DNA from: an uncultured Elusimicrobiales bacterium
Lineage (GTDB): Bacteria; Elusimicrobiota; Elusimicrobia; Elusimicrobiales; Elusimicrobiaceae
Assembly (NCBI GenBank): GCA_910576915.1
Contig: CAJTJT010000025.1
Span: 1 to 10,148 of the forward strand
Length of the DNA: 10,148 nt
Direction of reading: 5' to 3'
Below the pieces are notes generated by a model. The model was not told the DNA's origin. It saw only the letters and a program-made list of their open reading frames with translations, and did not search any database. Numbering within the stretch: position 1 is the stretch's first letter; each line of letters opens with the position of its first letter. The position numbers were made by a program, and so were the translations under genes. This document shows, piece by piece, positions 1 through 6,109 of the stretch.

Positions 1-144
1 CCCGCCCTCATTAGACTAGTTAAAGCCACACGGTTAAGACATGTCGCAACCTACGAACAGGCGAGCCCCGTAGTCCGTTCGCAGGGGCTGGCCTGGAAGG
101 TCTTGCCGGAAATATACGCTTTGAAAAAATGCCGTGCAGAATAG
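1..144 (+). CDS. C-terminal end of a hypothetical protein (cut by left edge)
   Basis: Frame 1 is open from the first base to a TAG at 142-144, giving 47 residues. The other two plus frames close within 20 bases, and the minus strand has many stops here. The translated tail is unremarkable and globular-looking, with a mix of Leu, Val, Ala, Arg and Lys, a central YEQASPVV stretch, and the ending ALKKCRAE. I do not recognise the family. It converges on hydA, and its last 24 bases lie inside the first copy of the 231-bp repeat. A strong imperfect hairpin (59-94, 11-bp arms with one G-G mismatch) falls within it and may simply reflect coding sequence. The call rests only on the open frame and plausible composition; a chance open frame of this length cannot be excluded. 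Confidence 0.42.
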   Translation, partial: PALIRLVKATRLRHVATYEQASPVVRSQGLAWKVLPEIYALKKCRAE

Positions 145-177
145 AATAACATTGCATAGCTTCGGCTGATTTTTCAG

Positions 178-262
178 ATTTGCGCTAACTTTGCGTTGCT
201 AGTTGCCCGAAGAAGTACTGCTAGGTACACTGAGTGGCAAGGGAACGCAAAGTTAGCCAAAT
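178..262. other. Large stem-loop in repeat unit 1
   Basis: Bases 178-182 and 184-197 pair with 244-262, giving a 19-bp stem interrupted only by a bulged C at 183 (arm core gctaactttgcgtt with aacgcaaagttagc). Further in, ttgcc at 203-207 can pair with ggcaa at 236-240, leaving an apical loop of about 28 bases that holds gtactgctaggtac. The same structure recurs at 409-493 with one added mismatch. Role unknown: it could be a structured RNA, a transcription barrier or a recombination or transposition substrate. Confidence 0.75.
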
Positions 263-288
263 ATGGAAAATAGTTGCCCGTAAAAGCA

Positions 289-324
289 ACAAGGGATAAG
301 AAATCTCTTTTTCTTATCCCTTGT
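289..324. terminator. Perfect 15-bp hairpin in repeat unit 1, terminator-like
   Basis: acaagggataagaaa (289-303) pairs perfectly with tttcttatcccttgt (310-324) around a 6-base loop. Read on the minus strand the stem is followed by TGCTTTTACG, a weak T tract; on the plus strand no T tract follows. It could slow or stop transcription that reads through from hydA, or plus-strand transcription from the gene ending at 144. Its left arm overlaps the small gttgc/gcaac hairpin (273-290) by two bases, so the two structures compete slightly. Confidence 0.5.
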
Positions 325-408
325 ACGGAAAACGTCAGTTAACACCAGCCGTTAAACAGATGCTGTGCAGAACAGAATAATAGTGCATAGCTTCGGCTGA
401 TTTTTCAG

Positions 409-493
409 ATTTGCGCTAAATTTGCGTTGCCAGTTGCCCAAGGAAGTACTGCTAGGTACGCCGAGTGGCAAGGGAACGCAAAGTTAGCCAAAT
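409..493. other. Large stem-loop in repeat unit 2
   Basis: Counterpart of the 178-262 hairpin, shifted by exactly 231 bases. The outer stem has one mismatch because a420 replaces the c of unit 1, while the right arm (475-493) is unchanged. The t-to-c change at 431 could improve pairing with the g run at 472-474. The bulged C and the apical gtactgctaggtac are kept. Confidence 0.72.
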
Positions 494-519
494 GTGGAAA
501 ATGGTTGCCCGTAAAAGCA

Positions 520-555
520 ACAAGGGATAAGAAATCTCTTTTTCTTATCCCTTGT
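520..555 (-). terminator. Probable terminator of the hydCBA operon
   Basis: The same perfect 15-bp stem as in unit 1 (520-534 with 541-555, loop tctctt) lies 33 bases downstream of the hydA stop on the minus strand. After the stem the minus strand reads TGCTTTTACG, so the T tract is short and interrupted. No better terminator lies closer to hydA. If this stem leaks, the identical stem in unit 1 follows 231 bases later. Confidence 0.55.
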
Positions 556-588
556 GCGGAAATCGCAACTTAACACCAGTTGTTATAC

Positions 589-2325
589 TTATTTCTGTCC
601 GGTGCGGTCCTTTTTGTCTTTGTAGTGCGTATGCAGAAGCTGATGCGCCACTTTGCCGCCCACCTTATCCAAAATACGCCCATACAACGCCAAAACGCCG
701 CTGTTATCCTGCGATTTATAGGCCAGTTCCGTATCTTCCTGATACAAGCCCTCGGCGCGTTTTTTGCGCGGAGCCCAGCCGTCAAACTGCGGCTGGCCGG
801 CGCCGGCCACACATCCGCCCTGGCAGGACATAACTTCGATAAAGTCGTAATGGTCTTTGCCGGCTTTGATGTCGTCCAACAGTTTGCGCGCGTTTTTAAG
901 GCCGCTCACCACGGCGGTACGGATTTTAATGTCGCCGATGGTGATGGTTTTCTCTTTAAATACTTTGCTTTCGCGCAGGCTTGTAAATTTGACGCTGCGC
1001 GCGTTGGCAGGATCCAACTCGGCGAGCGCATAGCGCAACGCCGCTTCCATCACGCCGCCCGACGCACCGAAAATCACACCCGCGCCCGTTTTGGAACCAA
1101 AGGGCATATCGAACCATTCGTTTTCCAGATTGGCGAAATCGATACCCGCTTCTTTAATCATGCGCGCGAGGCCCACCGTGGTAACAACGTAGTCCGTATC
1201 CGGGTTGTTGTCCACGTAAAATTCGCCGCGTTTGGCTTCGGATTTTTTGGCCGAGCACGGCATCACCGCCACGACAACGAGGTCTTCGCGTTTGCCGCCT
1301 CTTTCTTCGAAATCGGCTTTCAAAATGGGCCCCATCATCTGCATGGGCGAGCGCGCGGTAGACAAATTGGGGATAAATTCGGGAGCGAATTTTTCCACAT
1401 AATTTACCCACGCGGGGCAGCAGCTGGTAAACTGCGGCAGATTGGCGCCTTTTTTGAAGCGTTCCAGAAACTCGGTCGCTTCTTCCACAATCGTCAGGTC
1501 GGCCGCAAAAGCGGTATCGTATACATAATCAAAACCCAGCATACGCAAAGCGGCGGCGATTTTTCCGTCCACATTCTGCCCCTGCGGCAGACCGAAAATT
1601 TCGCCAAGGCCCACGCGCACCGCCGGAGCGATGTGCACGGCCACTTTCTTTTTGGGATTGTTAATCGCTTTAAACACTTCTTCGATTTCCGAAGAGTTGG
1701 GCATTAACGCGCCCGTCGGGCAGACGCGCGCGCACTGGCCGCAGGACACGCATTCGTGGCTTTGGCCGAGCTCTTTATTAAACGCGGTGGCGATTTTGGA
1801 GCGGAACCCGCGGAACGCAAAATCAATTGCGCCGATGCCCTGCACCTCGTTGCAAATGCGTACGCAGTTGCCGCACAAAATGCACTTGCTGTGGTCGCGC
1901 ACCAGGGCGGGAGAAGTAGCGTCTTTGTGGCTGTCCAATTTTTTGGATTTAAAGCGGATTTCCGTTACGTCCAAATCTTTGGCGAGCTTTTGGAGTTTGC
2001 AGTTGCCGGATTTGGAACACAGCGTGCAGTTGTGGTTGCCGGAGGACAGCAGCAGCTCCAAATTGATGCGGCGCAGTTTGCGGATTTCGTCGCTGTTTAC
2101 GCGCACTTTCATCCCCGGTTTCGGGGCGACCGTGCACGAAGCCACAATCCCCATGCCTTCCACTTCCACCAAACACAAACGGCACGCGCCGTAGGCGGCC
2201 AGTTCGGGGTGGTAGCAGAACGTAACAATGTTGAAATTGGCTTTACGCACAAGTTCCAACAGGTTTTTTTCGCCTTCGATGGCGACTCTTTTCCCTTCGA
2301 TAGTTACAAAGTTTTCGTTTTCCAT
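589..2325 (-). CDS. hydA: [FeFe]-hydrogenase catalytic subunit, bifurcating type
   Basis: Catalytic subunit (578 aa) of a cytoplasmic NADH- and ferredoxin-dependent hydrogenase that interconverts protons and H2. Domains in order: N-terminal [2Fe-2S] (Cys37, 48, 51, 64); a His/Cys [4Fe-4S] segment (His98, Cys100, 103, 109); two ferredoxin [4Fe-4S] sites (Cys148/151/154/158 and Cys192/195/198/202); then the H-cluster domain. The three H-cluster motifs are present: TSCCPAW at 300-306, MPCSAKK at 355-361 and EVMSCQGGC at 497-505. Predicted ligands are Cys303, 357, 501 and 505, with Cys302 as the proton relay. Two oddities: the last motif continues VAGAGQP where GGGQP is usual, and the histidine is two residues before Cys100 instead of the usual four. 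An ATG further upstream (2397) would overlap hydB; the start at 2325 has GGGAG eight bases before it. It follows hydB by 17 bases. Length fits the compact bifurcating HydA form without an extra C-terminal cluster. No maturation genes (hydE, hydF, hydG) are in the window. Confidence 0.95.
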   Translation of the reverse strand: MENENFVTIEGKRVAIEGEKNLLELVRKANFNIVTFCYHPELAAYGACRLCLVEVEGMGIVASCTVAPKPGMKVRVNSDEIRKLRRINLELLLSSGNHNCTLCSKSGNCKLQKLAKDLDVTEIRFKSKKLDSHKDATSPALVRDHSKCILCGNCVRICNEVQGIGAIDFAFRGFRSKIATAFNKELGQSHECVSCGQCARVCPTGALMPNSSEIEEVFKAINNPKKKVAVHIAPAVRVGLGEIFGLPQGQNVDGKIAAALRMLGFDYVYDTAFAADLTIVEEATEFLERFKKGANLPQFTSCCPAWVNYVEKFAPEFIPNLSTARSPMQMMGPILKADFEERGGKREDLVVVAVMPCSAKKSEAKRGEFYVDNNPDTDYVVTTVGLARMIKEAGIDFANLENEWFDMPFGSKTGAGVIFGASGGVMEAALRYALAELDPANARSVKFTSLRESKVFKEKTITIGDIKIRTAVVSGLKNARKLLDDIKAGKDHYDFIEVMSCQGGCVAGAGQPQFDGWAPRKKRAEGLYQEDTELAYKSQDNSGVLALYGRILDKVGGKVAHQLLHTHYKDKKDRTGQK

Positions 2326-2333
2326 AATACGCT

Positions 2334-2338
2334 CTCCC
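2334..2338 (-). promoter_or_regulatory. Ribosome binding site of hydA
   Basis: Minus strand GGGAG, eight bases before the ATG at 2325. It decides the start: the 24 extra residues that an ATG at 2397 would add (Arg-rich, overlapping the HydB C-terminus) have no counterpart in the [2Fe-2S] domain, which normally begins almost at the first residue. Confidence 0.75.
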
Positions 2339-2342
2339 GTGG

Positions 2343-4226
2343 TTACGCGCCCGTTACGACCGCGCCGAATTTGCAGGTGGATTTGCATCCGCCGCATTTA
2401 ATGCATTTTTTGGGGTCGATGTGGTGCGGTTTGCCCACTTCGCCGCTGATGGCTTGCACCGGGCACGCGCGTTTGCACATGCCGCAGCCTTTGCATTTGT
2501 CGGCCACGATTTCAAAGCGCGCCAGCGCCTTGCATACGCCGGCGGGGCAGCGTTTGTCTACCACGTGGGCGAGGTATTCTTCTCTAAAATGTTTAAGCGT
2601 GGAAAGCACCGGGTTCGGCGCCGTTTTGCCCAAAGCACAGAGCGAAGATTTCTGCACCGCTTTGGCCAGATCTTCCAGGTTTTCGAGCGTTTTGAGCGTC
2701 GCGCGGCCTTCCACAATGTCGTTAAGCATGGTAAGCATCTGCTCCGTACCTTCGCGGCACGGAACGCATTTGCCGCACGATTCGCGCTGGGTAAATTCCA
2801 GGAAGAAGCGCGCCACGTTTACCATACAGGTTTTGTCGTTCATTACGACGAGACCGCCGGAGCCGACCATCGCACCCGCGGATTTTAAGGAATCGAAATC
2901 AAGCGGTAAGTCCAAGTGTTCTTTGGTAAGACACCCGCCGGAAGGACCGCCGATTTGCGCGGCTTTAAAAGCGGCTTTGTTGACGGTGCCGTCGTCGTTG
3001 GTGGTACCGCCGGCTACGTCGTCAATCACCTGGCGCAGCGTGGTGCCCATGGGAACTTCCACGAGCCCCGTGTTGGCGATGTGCCCCGTAACGGCGAATG
3101 TTTTGGTGCCCGGGCTGCCGAGCGTACCGATTTTGCGGAACTCTTCCGCGCCCATTTCCAAAATTTTGGCGACGGTCGCTAACGTTTCCACGTTATTGAT
3201 GACCGTGGGTTTGCCGAACAAACCGCGCTGGCTGGGGAACGGCGGTTTGATTTTGGGCATACCGCGTTTGCCTTCCACGGAGGCGATAAGCGCGGTTTCT
3301 TCGCCGCAGACGAACGCGCCCGCGCCTTCCATTACGTTGATTTTAAAATTCTTGCCGGAGCCGAAAATGTTTTTGCCCAAAATGCCGAGCTCTTCGGCCT
3401 GTTTGATGGCCGTGCGCACGCGCTGAATGGCCAGCGGATATTCCATACGCACGTAAATGTAACCTTCGTCGGCGCCGATGGCACGCGCGGCAATCATCAT
3501 GCCTTCGAGTACGGCGTTGGGGTTGCCTTCCATGACGCTTCTGTCCATAAACGCGCCCGGATCGCCCTCGTCGGCGTTGCAGATGACGTATTTTTTCGGG
3601 CCGGGTTCCACGCGGGTTAAATCCCATTTTTTGCCCGTCGGGAAACCGCCGCCGCCGCGGCCGCGCAAGCCGGAAGCGATCATCTCTTTGCAGACTTCTT
3701 CGTCCGTCATTTCCGTATACGCGCGTTTGGCCTGGGCATAACCGCCGTGGGCAATGTATTCGTTAATATCCTCGGGATTGATGCGGCCGCAGTCGTGCAG
3801 TAGGATACGTTCCTGCTGGGAATAAAAGGGGATGTCTTCCACCGTTTTGGCTTTTTTGTCGCAGGCGGGGTTATGGTACAAAAGGCGGTCAATCACTTCG
3901 CCTTTTAAAAGCGTTTTTTCGACGATTTCCGCCACGTCTTCGGGTTTTACTTTAGTGTAAAAAATGTCGCCCACGCTCACCAGCGGCCCCTGCGCGCAGA
4001 AACCGCGGCAGCCGCTGAGGCTTAAATAATTTTCGTGGCAGTCTTTGGTGATTTGCAGGCAAAAACCGATTTTGCGTTTTTCCATTTCTTTTTGGAACGC
4101 TTCGTACACCTTTAACGAACCGCCCGCAATACACCCCGTGCCGCCGCAGATAACCACGCGGCCCGTAATTTTTTTGTACGCCGAATTATATTCCTGCGCG
4201 ATGTTTTCGATATTCTTAGTTGCCAT
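2343..4226 (-). CDS. hydB: Bifurcating hydrogenase flavoprotein subunit (NuoF-like)
   Basis: NADH- and FMN-binding subunit (627 aa) of the HydABC complex. It exchanges electrons with NAD(H) and passes them to HydA; in this family it is also where electrons from ferredoxin and NADH are merged or split. Order of parts: thioredoxin-like [2Fe-2S] domain (Cys27, 32, 73, 77); NuoF core with the glycine-rich nucleotide loop LRGRGGGGFPTGKKW (187-201) and GAGAFVCGEETAL (301-313); the NuoF [4Fe-4S] site SCGKCVPC (484, 487, 490) with the distal Cys530; and a C-terminal two-cluster ferredoxin domain (Cys578/581/584/588 and 608/611/614/618). This combination is typical of HydB and NADP-reducing HndC, and is longer than NuoF of complex I. 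The start at 4226 has GGAGG at 4233-4237 and overlaps the end of hydC by 11 bases, which suggests translational coupling. All cluster ligands appear intact. Confidence 0.95.
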   Translation of the reverse strand: MATKNIENIAQEYNSAYKKITGRVVICGGTGCIAGGSLKVYEAFQKEMEKRKIGFCLQITKDCHENYLSLSGCRGFCAQGPLVSVGDIFYTKVKPEDVAEIVEKTLLKGEVIDRLLYHNPACDKKAKTVEDIPFYSQQERILLHDCGRINPEDINEYIAHGGYAQAKRAYTEMTDEEVCKEMIASGLRGRGGGGFPTGKKWDLTRVEPGPKKYVICNADEGDPGAFMDRSVMEGNPNAVLEGMMIAARAIGADEGYIYVRMEYPLAIQRVRTAIKQAEELGILGKNIFGSGKNFKINVMEGAGAFVCGEETALIASVEGKRGMPKIKPPFPSQRGLFGKPTVINNVETLATVAKILEMGAEEFRKIGTLGSPGTKTFAVTGHIANTGLVEVPMGTTLRQVIDDVAGGTTNDDGTVNKAAFKAAQIGGPSGGCLTKEHLDLPLDFDSLKSAGAMVGSGGLVVMNDKTCMVNVARFFLEFTQRESCGKCVPCREGTEQMLTMLNDIVEGRATLKTLENLEDLAKAVQKSSLCALGKTAPNPVLSTLKHFREEYLAHVVDKRCPAGVCKALARFEIVADKCKGCGMCKRACPVQAISGEVGKPHHIDPKKCIKCGGCKSTCKFGAVVTGA

Positions 4227-4701
4227 GCTGGGCCTCCGCTTTGACGATGGAATCAATCAGTTCGGCCGCTTTGGCCGGGGTAATTTGCCCGTAAACGACG
4301 TCGTCGAGCACCATGACGGGGGCCAGCCCGCACGCGCCCAGGCAGGATACGCATTCCAGGGTAAACAAACCGTCTTCCGTGGTATCTTGTCCTTCTTTTA
4401 ATTTCAAAATATCTTTTACGGTGTTGATTACAAAAGAGGAACCTTTTACGTGGCAGGCGGTGCCGTTGCACACTTTGATAATGTGCTTGCCTTTGGGCGT
4501 AATGGCAAAATGCGCAAAAAACGTAGCTACGCCAAACACTTTGGCGGGAGAAATTTCCAGCTCGTTGGCGATAAAACGCATAATATCTTCGGGGAGATAT
4601 TTGTATTCGTCCTGCACTTTTTGGAGGATGGGAATTAACTTGGAACTGTCGTACTGATGGTCTTTAAGAATCCGCGCGGCGGGTTCGAATCTGTCTGTCA
4701 T
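4216..4701 (-). CDS. hydC: Bifurcating hydrogenase [2Fe-2S] subunit (NuoE-like)
   Basis: Small electron-transfer subunit (161 aa), homologous to NuoE of complex I and HndA. An N-terminal helical part (1-60, ending in VFGVATFFAHF) is followed by a thioredoxin-fold [2Fe-2S] domain with ligands Cys78 and Cys83 (VCNGTACHVKG) and Cys120 and Cys124 (CLGACGLAP). An additional Cys117 lies nearby. It is the first gene of the operon, overlapping hydB by 11 bases. The ATG at 4701 has GGAGA five bases upstream; an in-frame ATG at 4755 would add 18 basic residues without a ribosome binding site and is not favoured. Between the promoter and this start lies a leader of about 100 bases that contains a 9-base direct repeat (cggcaaact at 4736-4744 and 4750-4758); no known riboswitch was recognised. 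Confidence 0.95.
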   Translation of the reverse strand: MTDRFEPAARILKDHQYDSSKLIPILQKVQDEYKYLPEDIMRFIANELEISPAKVFGVATFFAHFAITPKGKHIIKVCNGTACHVKGSSFVINTVKDILKLKEGQDTTEDGLFTLECVSCLGACGLAPVMVLDDVVYGQITPAKAAELIDSIVKAEAQHGN

Positions 4702-4780
4702 AAGTTCTCCTATACGGTGGGTGAAACGTACGGCACGGCAAACTGCATCCGGCAAACTACGGTAAGACTTGTATTCGCAT

Positions 4781-4866
4781 GAAATAAAAAACGGGAACCG
4801 TTTTCCCCATTATAACTTCATCGGCGGGGTCTGTCAAGGACAGAAACGGTGCCCGTTTTTGTTTTT
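4781..4866. terminator. Bidirectional terminator with a 40-base loop
   Basis: acgggaaccgttt (4791-4803) pairs with aaacggtgcccgt (4844-4856), 13 bp with one mismatch. Read on the minus strand it follows the receiver-like gene ending at 4882 and ends in TTTTTATTT. On the plus strand it is followed by ttttgttttt. The loop can fold further (cccc 4805-4808 with gggg 4826-4829; ctgtc 4831-4835 with gacag 4839-4843). The hydCBA promoter lies inside this loop. Transcripts starting there contain only one arm and so cannot form the terminator. Confidence 0.8.
4809..4837 (-). promoter_or_regulatory. Consensus sigma70 promoter of hydCBA
   Basis: On the minus strand TTGACA (4837-4832) is separated by exactly 17 bases from TATAAT (4814-4809), a perfect match to the sigma70 consensus. 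The expected transcript start is near 4802, giving a leader of about 100 bases before hydC. Both boxes lie in the loop of the terminator at 4781-4866. A perfect consensus suggests strong, largely constitutive expression, unless a repressor binds nearby. I saw no Rex-type palindrome. Confidence 0.88.
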
Positions 4867-4881
4867 AATCCGAACCAAAAA

Positions 4882-6015
4882 TCAGCGGTGCCAATTACCT
4901 ATTCTTTTGTAGTAATAATAGTTTTTGATATATCCGGCCCATTTATAAAAACCGGCGGATTCTTCAAACATATCGTCCCCGTACATGTATCCGTCAAAAC
5001 CGATTTGGTGCAGTTCCCGGGAATCGATTTTATCACGCGTGTACATGCTGCAGCCGATTACGGGCGTATCAAAGCCCATGTCGCGCAGCTGGCCGACAAA
5101 ATAGCGTCCGCCGCCGCCCGGCACCTGGATATCCGAAATCACCAAATCGAACTTGATGCCCGCTTTGACGGCATCCAGCAATTCTTTGGTATCTTCGTAG
5201 ACGGAAACTTTCCATCCTTTCGGGAAGCGTCCTTCGCGTTCCCATTGTTTGTACATATTCAAAATATCGTGCGTATCGTTCAGCACCACCATATGCACGT
5301 CTTCGGGCAGTTGGGTTAACGATTCGTCCCGCGGGCCTTTACGCCAATCGTATTCCATCCAAAATTCTTCCTGCACGTACGGGCGGTCCGGCCGCGCCAG
5401 CACGGAAACTTCCGGCGTGTAGAATTTATCAAATTTTTGCATGGCAAAATCAATATATTCCCGCACGCCTTTTAAAGCGGCGTCCGAAGGGAAGAGTACG
5501 TTTTGCAGGCTGTTGGCGCGCAGGCGGAGGTTGCCCAGCCGGGTAATATAATAGCTAATATCCGTCGGGTGCAGCGTTTGCTGTACGTTTTCCCCTGCCA
5601 GCAGCGCGTTGCCTAAAACCGGGTCCAGTTCTTTACGGAAAGCGGAAAAATCCGCAAAAAAGGTTTCATATGCGCCGGTAGCTTCCTGCATTTGCGCAGC
5701 CGTAGGAGACACCAACCGGGGACGGAGTTCCGGCAGCGGGGTGGGCGTAAAAGTACGGAGGACATGCGTTTCAAATTCCTGCCGGGCCACGGCCGCGGGG
5801 ATAACGGTCGGGCGGATTGGCGTACGAAGCGCAGCCATACTGGCAGCGCGGGCCGCACGCGCCGCTTCAACAGCGCGCACGCCGGAGGCGGCCCGGGCTT
5901 CCATCCGGCCCAGGGCGGAAACGCCTTGTACCACCTGCCGCCCCTGCGCAAACACGCTGGGAGCCAACACGCCGGCACAAATTAAACTGACTAAAAATTT
6001 TACGGTATAATTCAT
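4882..6015 (-). CDS. Exported receiver-like domain protein, paralog 3
   Basis: Hypothetical 377-residue protein, third of three tandem paralogs. Residues 1-23 form a signal peptide (basic start, hydrophobic core, VFA before the cut). An Ala/Arg-rich linker follows (about 35-65), then a mostly helical middle region (80-235) with the shared motif TPTP at 90-93 and DRPYVQEEFW at 210-219. Residues 240-350 resemble a response regulator receiver (CheY fold): VVLND with Asn246-Asp247 where the acidic pair sits, VISD with Asp295 at the phosphorylation site, then a GGGG loop at 300-303, and Ser323 at the Thr/Ser switch position. The invariant lysine is absent (GYMYGD, near 345). The C-terminus is aromatic and ends in NWHR. 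ATG at 6015 has a GGGG-type ribosome binding site. It has its own promoter and is separated from paralog 2 by a terminator. The receiver assignment is pattern-based; no function is known to me. Confidence 0.85.
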   Translation of the reverse strand: MNYTVKFLVSLICAGVLAPSVFAQGRQVVQGVSALGRMEARAASGVRAVEAARAARAASMAALRTPIRPTVIPAAVARQEFETHVLRTFTPTPLPELRPRLVSPTAAQMQEATGAYETFFADFSAFRKELDPVLGNALLAGENVQQTLHPTDISYYITRLGNLRLRANSLQNVLFPSDAALKGVREYIDFAMQKFDKFYTPEVSVLARPDRPYVQEEFWMEYDWRKGPRDESLTQLPEDVHMVVLNDTHDILNMYKQWEREGRFPKGWKVSVYEDTKELLDAVKAGIKFDLVISDIQVPGGGGRYFVGQLRDMGFDTPVIGCSMYTRDKIDSRELHQIGFDGYMYGDDMFEESAGFYKWAGYIKNYYYYKRIGNWHR

Positions 6016-6043
6016 AATGTCCCCTTTATTATGGATTTACTTT

Positions 6044-6052
6044 AGTATAGCA
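6044..6052 (-). promoter_or_regulatory. Extended -10 promoter of paralog 3
   Basis: The minus strand reads TGCTATACT (TG at 6052-6051, TATACT at 6049-6044), a good extended -10 element with no convincing -35 box 16-18 bases upstream. The predicted start near 6037 gives a leader of about 20 bases with a GGGG ribosome binding site. It lies just downstream of the terminator at 6060-6086, so paralog 3 is probably transcribed separately from paralogs 1 and 2. Confidence 0.6.
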
Positions 6053-6059
6053 GGGTTAC

Positions 6060-6086
6060 GAAAAATAAAACAGGGTCTTTAGACCC
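6060..6086 (-). terminator. Terminator after paralogs 1 and 2
   Basis: On the minus strand GGGTC (6086-6082) pairs with GACCC (6077-6073) around a TAAA loop, followed by TGTTTTATTTTT (6072-6061). It lies 23 bases beyond the stop codon of paralog 2. The stem is short (5 bp) but GC-rich, and the T tract is good. Confidence 0.7.
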
Positions 6087-6109
6087 AGTCCTCTTTAGGT
6101 CCCGTCCGG

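Larger units (their letters stand above)
121..351. repeat. 231-bp tandem repeat, unit 1
   Basis: This stretch aligns without any gap to 352-582. I count about 19 differences over the best-matching 223 positions (131-353 against 362-584), or roughly 91% identity. The unit contains three hairpins: a large one at 178-262, a small gttgc/gcaac one at 273-290, and a 15-bp perfect one at 289-324. The first ten bases match the first ten of unit 2 at 7 of 10 positions, and match 583-592 equally well, so the phase of the unit is approximate. No open frame or terminal inverted repeat was seen in it. It starts at the very end of the plus-strand gene. Confidence 0.9.
352..582. repeat. 231-bp tandem repeat, unit 2
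   Basis: Second copy of the repeat, directly abutting unit 1 and ending 7 bases before the hydA stop codon. All three hairpins are kept: 409-493, 504-521 and 520-555. The large hairpin gains one mismatch (c189 in unit 1 is a420 here). The 15-bp hairpin is identical in both copies, including its loop. Differences concentrate at the two ends of the unit and in the apical loop of the large hairpin. Since there are no indels, the duplication is either recent or under structural constraint. Confidence 0.9.

Noticed and set aside
59..94. Strong hairpin with gttcg in the loop, considered as a tRNA or tmRNA arm
   Set aside because: No cloverleaf, anticodon arm or acceptor stem can be drawn around it, and it lies in a frame that is open and probably coding.
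178..262. Resemblance of the large repeat hairpin to an integron attC site (GTTAGCC near the 3' end, a bulged base, imperfect stem, tandem copies)
   Set aside because: The right box matches the GTTRRRY consensus at only six of seven positions, the stem runs on without the usual unpaired spacer, and there is no integron integrase or cassette gene between the copies.
580..1707. Long plus-strand open frames opposite hydA and hydB (580-1707 and 1756-3426)
   Set aside because: They lie antisense to genes with complete catalytic motifs, have no ribosome binding sites, and show His/Arg/Phe-rich compositions typical of shadow frames.
4736..4758. Nine-base direct repeat cggcaaact in the hydC leader
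   Set aside because: Two short copies 14 bases apart with no dyad symmetry match no regulator I can name; chance is a fair explanation.
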